Assembly (NCBI GenBank): GCA_032229885.1
Contig: JAVYAJ010000249.1
Location: forward strand, 1-12,359
DNA: 12,359 bases
Direction: 5' to 3'
Source: Anammoximicrobium sp032229885
Lineage (GTDB): Bacteria; Planctomycetota; Planctomycetia; Pirellulales; Pirellulaceae
Shown: one piece after another, positions 9,139-12,359 of the stretch
Numbering within the stretch: position 1 is the stretch's first letter
Layout of the letters: the number at the start of each line of letters is the position of its first letter
Translations under genes and position numbers: made by a program
Notes under the pieces: model-generated
Seen by the model: the letters and a program-made list of their open reading frames with translations, nothing else
What the model was told of the DNA's origin: nothing
Databases searched by the model: none

Positions 9139-11943
9139 TCAGGCTAGCATCGCGCGGATCCTGTCGCGGGCCACGTCCAGCGCCGCGGCCACCTTCTCCG
9201 GGTGCTTGCCTCCGGCCTGTGCCATGTCGGCCCTGCCCCCGCCGCCCCCGCCGACGATCGGCGCCACGTCGCGAACCCAGTCGCCGGCGCTCAGGCCGCG
9301 TTGAACCAGATCGCGGCTCAGACCGGCCACGAGCAGAACCTTGTCATCGCCGGTGGCCGTGATGAACAAGATGGCGGTCGAGTCCGTTTTTTTTCGTATC
9401 TGATCGATCAATTGCCGCAACAGACTCGGGTTTGCGCCGGGGATCTCGACCACCATGACTTGCGTGCCGCCGATCGTCTCGGCGGCGTCCAGCACGGCTG
9501 TCGCGGACCAATCTCCGGACTGGCTCAACTGAGCCACCTGCTGCCGCAATCGGTCGACCTCGGCCAACAGCGAGTCGATTCGTTCCGGCACGTCTGCCGA
9601 GGCGACATTCAACGCTCGGGCCGCATCGCGCAGCGCTGCTTTGATCTGCGGGTACTCGGGCTCGACGTCGGTCGACGGGGCCGACCGCAAAACGTCTGCC
9701 GCCGCCCCGTGCGTGCCCGCGGCCAGGTGTTTCTTCAGCTCGCGAACCGTCTGCGTCAACTGGTATGCCGCGTCGGGAACTTGCAGCCAGCCAACGCCCA
9801 ATCGGTCGGCCGCCGCGCGCAGCGCGGCTCGCGTCTGGTCGGCGTGCCGCCGCGCCTTGTCGCCGGTCAGCGCGACGATCCGTCGCACGCCCGCCGAGAC
9901 GTTCTCTTCGCTGATGATCTCCAGCGTTCCCACCTGGCCCGTGTTGCTCAGATGCGTGCCGCCGCACAGCTCGCGACTGAAATCGCCCATGCTGACCATC
10001 CGCACGGGGTCCGGATATTTTTCCCCGAACAGCATCATCGCGCCCGCGGCGCGGGCCTCGGCCAGGGGCACGGTCCGAGCCTCGACCGGCTCGGCGGCCG
10101 AGATCTTCTCGTTGGCGTCGCGTTCGATCTCCGCCAACTGGTCAGCGGTGAGCGAAGACATGTTGGTAAAGTCGAATCGCAGCCAGTCGTCATCCACCTT
10201 CGAGCCTTGCTGACGGGCGTGCGATCCCAGGTTTTTCTGCAGGGCGTAATGCAGAATGTGCGTGGCCGAATGGGCGCGGCGGATGCCCTGTCGCCGCGCG
10301 GCGTCGACCCGGGCCGTCACCTTCTGGCCGGTCTGCATCCGACCCTCCTCGAGCGTCCCGACGTGCAGCAGCAGGCCGTCGTCCTTCTGTGTATCCGTGA
10401 CGTGAAAACGAAAGTCCGGCCCGACGATCTCGCCGCTGTCGCCCACCTGGCCGCCGCTCTCGCCATAAAACGGCGAACGGTCCAGGACGACGACGAGCCG
10501 CTGGGGATTCTGTCCCCGCTGAACCTCGTCGCACAGCCGGTTGTCGGCGACGATGAACTTCAGCTCGGCCTCGGCTTGCGTGGTTTCGTATCCCAAGAAA
10601 GGCGTCTCGGGCAGCGCCCGCTTGATGGCGTCGACGGGGCCCCGATCTCCCATGACGATCTGGGCGGCTCCGCGAGACGTGTCGCCGTGTTCGGTCATGG
10701 CGCGGCGGTAACCTTCCCAATCGAAGGCCAGATTGCGTTCGGCGGCCATCGCCTCGAACACCTCGGGCGGCACGCCGTAGGTTTGGTACAGATCGGCGGC
10801 CTCGGCGCCGCTGACCGCGGTCCGGTTGGCCCGCGCCATGTCGGCAAAGATCGCGTCGAGCCGCGCCAATCCGGCGTCGATCGTTCCCAAAAAGTTGGCT
10901 TCCTCGTTCTTGATCACGTCCGCGACGCGCTGCGCGGTCTCGATCAGTTCCGGATACGGCGCCTTCATCATCTCGACGACCGTCGGAACCAGCTTGAACA
11001 GAAACGGGTCGCGCAGACCCATTTGATGGCCATCCAAGACCGCTCGCCGCAACAAGCGTCGGATCACATACTTCTCTTTTTGCGGGCCAGGGTACACGTT
11101 TTCGTGAATCGCCATCGTGCAGGCCCGCACGTGGTCGGTGATCCGCCGCAGACGGCGACCGTTGTCGGACGCATATTCGTAGGCTACTCCGCAAACCTCG
11201 GCAGCGGCGTCGACGATGGGCCTCAGGATGTCGATGTGAAAGTTCGTCGGCACGCCTTGCAAGCACGCCGCGGCTCGTTCCAAGCCCATCCCGGTGTCGA
11301 TGTTCTTGCTGGGCAGCGGCCGGAGGTTGTCCGGCGGGTCGCCCACGCGGTTGAACTGGGTGAAGACCAGGTTCCAGATCTCGACCGAGCTGCCGAAATC
11401 GTCGTGATAGAAGATCTCGCTGCACGGCCCGCACACGCCGTCCGGCCCGTGGCTGGGCGCGTCGGCCGGCCAAAAATTATCGTGCTCGCCCATGCGTTCC
11501 ACGCGGTCCGAGCTCAAGCCGACGTCGCGCTGCCAGACGTCGGCTGCCTCGTCGTCGTCCAGGTACACGGAGACGGTCAATCGCGCGGGATCGATCCCGA
11601 GCCATTGCTTGCCGGTGAGAAACTCCCAGGCCCAGTTGATCGCGTCGCGTTTGAAATAATCGCCAAAGCTGAAGTTGCCCAGCATCTCGAAAAACGTGTG
11701 GTGATAGGCGGTGCGGCCCACGTTCTCGATGTCGCCGGTGCGGAGGCATTTTTGGCAGGTCGCGGCCCGGGTGAACGTCAGTTTGACCTTGCCCAAAAAA
11801 TGGCTCTTGAATTGGTTCATCCCGGCCGGAGTGAACAGGACGGACGGATCCCACGTGGGCACCAGCACATCGCTCCGCTGGCGGCTGTGGCCTCGAGACT
11901 CGAAAAAAGCCAGATAACATTCGCGGAGTTCGTCGGTTTTCAT
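9139..11943 (-). CDS. alaS: Alanyl-tRNA synthetase
   Basis: This 934-residue class II synthetase charges tRNA-Ala in the cytoplasm and edits mischarged Ser and Gly. The catalytic domain starts at residue 1 and carries RTAYHHTFFEMLGNFSFGDYF (77-97), with DTGMGLER at 216-223. The editing domain has both zinc-site motifs, HSATH (His558, His562) and CGGTH (Cys660, His664). The C-Ala domain ends with the glycine-rich GGGGGGRADMAQAGGK (898-913). The protein is about 60 residues longer than the usual 875. The excess maps to the linker between editing and C-Ala domains (about 700-810), where a helical segment appears twice (706-741 and 770-805). The ATG start fits the MKTDELR N-terminus of the family. 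No obvious Shine-Dalgarno is present. The gene converges on the TIM-barrel gene. Confidence 0.97.
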   Translation of the reverse strand: MKTDELRECYLAFFESRGHSRQRSDVLVPTWDPSVLFTPAGMNQFKSHFLGKVKLTFTRAATCQKCLRTGDIENVGRTAYHHTFFEMLGNFSFGDYFKRDAINWAWEFLTGKQWLGIDPARLTVSVYLDDDEAADVWQRDVGLSSDRVERMGEHDNFWPADAPSHGPDGVCGPCSEIFYHDDFGSSVEIWNLVFTQFNRVGDPPDNLRPLPSKNIDTGMGLERAAACLQGVPTNFHIDILRPIVDAAAEVCGVAYEYASDNGRRLRRITDHVRACTMAIHENVYPGPQKEKYVIRRLLRRAVLDGHQMGLRDPFLFKLVPTVVEMMKAPYPELIETAQRVADVIKNEEANFLGTIDAGLARLDAIFADMARANRTAVSGAEAADLYQTYGVPPEVFEAMAAERNLAFDWEGYRRAMTEHGDTSRGAAQIVMGDRGPVDAIKRALPETPFLGYETTQAEAELKFIVADNRLCDEVQRGQNPQRLVVVLDRSPFYGESGGQVGDSGEIVGPDFRFHVTDTQKDDGLLLHVGTLEEGRMQTGQKVTARVDAARRQGIRRAHSATHILHYALQKNLGSHARQQGSKVDDDWLRFDFTNMSSLTADQLAEIERDANEKISAAEPVEARTVPLAEARAAGAMMLFGEKYPDPVRMVSMGDFSRELCGGTHLSNTGQVGTLEIISEENVSAGVRRIVALTGDKARRHADQTRAALRAAADRLGVGWLQVPDAAYQLTQTVRELKKHLAAGTHGAAADVLRSAPSTDVEPEYPQIKAALRDAARALNVASADVPERIDSLLAEVDRLRQQVAQLSQSGDWSATAVLDAAETIGGTQVMVVEIPGANPSLLRQLIDQIRKKTDSTAILFITATGDDKVLLVAGLSRDLVQRGLSAGDWVRDVAPIVGGGGGGRADMAQAGGKHPEKVAAALDVARDRIRAMLA

Positions 11944-11988
11944 GGTCGTCGCCGTAAAGACTCGGAAGGAAACACGTTCGAGCGTAAC

Positions 11989-12016
11989 ATAATACCCGCC
12001 AAGCCTGTTTTGTACA
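11989..12016 (-). promoter_or_regulatory. Candidate promoter for alaS
   Basis: On the minus strand, TGTACA (12016-12011, four of six -35 consensus bases) precedes TATTAT (11994-11989, five of six -10 bases) with a 16-bp spacer. Transcription would start near 11982, giving a leader of about 38 bases. Positioning and A/T-richness against the GC-rich background support it. Confidence 0.5.
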
Positions 12017-12084
12017 TGCCCACGGTCGGCCCCAGACGGCGATTTCCCGGCTTCGACACGGCGCGCTGCGGTCGGTCAAACCAC

Positions 12085-12108
12085 GAGACTCCGGAGCCTT
12101 AGAGTCTC
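12085..12108. repeat. Hairpin upstream of alaS
   Basis: A perfect 7-bp inverted repeat, GAGACTC/GAGTCTC, encloses a 10-base loop. It lies about 70 bases upstream of the alaS -35 hexamer. It could be a terminator for a gene outside the window or a regulatory site; neither is shown. Confidence 0.45.
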
Positions 12109-12118
12109 AGTTCGTATC

Positions 12119-12139
12119 ATGCGCGCACGACGCGCGCAT
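12119..12139. repeat. Strong GC hairpin upstream of alaS
   Basis: A perfect 8-bp stem, ATGCGCGC/GCGCGCAT, encloses the 5-base loop ACGAC, 10 bases from the preceding hairpin. The alternating purine-pyrimidine arms are distinctive. The role is unknown; an operator or a terminator for a gene beyond the right edge are possibilities. Confidence 0.5.
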
Positions 12140-12268
12140 CTTGTACACTGGTCTGTATAGTAGGACTTCTTTTGTTCCTTGTGCCTGGGTTGCGGACGAC
12201 GTGCAGAACGTTTACGCTTAGCCAGCCTTGGCTCTCCCGGTGGCTTTGGTGTTGTTGGAAAATCACTT

Positions 12269-12359
12269 AACGCGGGCTGTCGCCCGCAACCCAAGAATCT
12301 GTTTGGCCGAAGGCCTCTGATCACCGTAGCCTGGGGCAACGCCCCAGGGCTGGCGCCGC
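12269..12359 (-). repeat. 91-bp mosaic palindromic element, right copy
   Basis: This is the inverted copy of 99-189, with 89 of 91 bases identical. Its hairpins are P3 at 12272-12287, P2 at 12305-12315 and P1 at 12330-12348. It runs to the last base of the window, so the element may continue further. Homology on the inner side stops at the same place as in the left copy, which defines that boundary of the unit. Confidence 0.85.

Larger units (their letters stand above)
12017..12268. other. Gene-free region upstream of alaS
   Basis: No gene is supported between the alaS promoter and the right-edge repeat. The stretch carries two hairpins (12085-12108 and 12119-12139) and a patch that is less GC-rich than the genes (about 12140-12180). 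An 87-codon minus-strand ORF crosses it (12339-12076), but it begins inside the repeat and has no recognisable domain. Confidence 0.55.

Noticed and set aside
9202..12102. Long plus-strand ORF (966 codons) over alaS
   Set aside because: It is the shadow of a fully conserved alanyl-tRNA synthetase and shows no recognisable domain.
12076..12339. 87-codon minus-strand ORF upstream of alaS
   Set aside because: It starts inside the right-edge repeat, crosses two hairpins and has a basic low-complexity translation without a domain.

Overview
This 12.4 kb, high-GC window reads as an ordinary bacterial chromosome segment, most likely from a planctomycete (Pirellulales-like). The assignment is inferred from style: an exported twin-arginine TIM-barrel protein, an M28 peptidase fused to a PDZ domain, weak or absent Shine-Dalgarno sequences, long gene gaps and abundant palindromic intergenic repeats. 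No rRNA, tRNA, CRISPR array, transposase, integrase or phage gene is visible.

Layout, left to right. Positions 1-296 are non-coding and packed with short GC-rich palindromes, including a 91-bp element at 99-189. A DinG/XPD-type helicase gene runs leftward (2351-297). Diverging from it, behind a good sigma70-type promoter, is an aconitase gene (2533-5256). A 716-bp gene-free stretch follows, with a 14-bp tandem repeat, a likely terminator hairpin and a run of three further hairpins. Next come two co-directional genes 34 bp apart, probably co-transcribed: a secreted zinc M28 peptidase with a C-terminal PDZ domain (5973-8129), and a Tat-exported TIM-barrel protein of the hydroxypyruvate isomerase / sugar-phosphate isomerase type (8164-9039). 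They converge on a leftward alanyl-tRNA synthetase gene (11943-9139), with a large hairpin between them whose loop is a 14-bp tandem repeat. Upstream of alaS are a promoter, two hairpins and, at the right edge, the inverted copy of the 91-bp element.

The genes form no obvious pathway. DinG (DNA repair and R-loop unwinding), aconitase (TCA cycle) and AlaRS (translation) are housekeeping functions. The peptidase and TIM-barrel protein look like a small export-oriented unit.

The most unusual content lies outside the genes. A mosaic palindromic element sits in inverted orientation at both window edges (89/91 identical), and the right copy runs to the last base. This looks like a contig or window bounded by a dispersed repeat family, not a mobile element. 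Inside the genes, three points deserve attention: DinG keeps only three of the four iron-sulfur cysteines, AlaRS appears to carry a duplicated linker helix segment, and the TIM-barrel protein lacks a histidine usual in its relatives.
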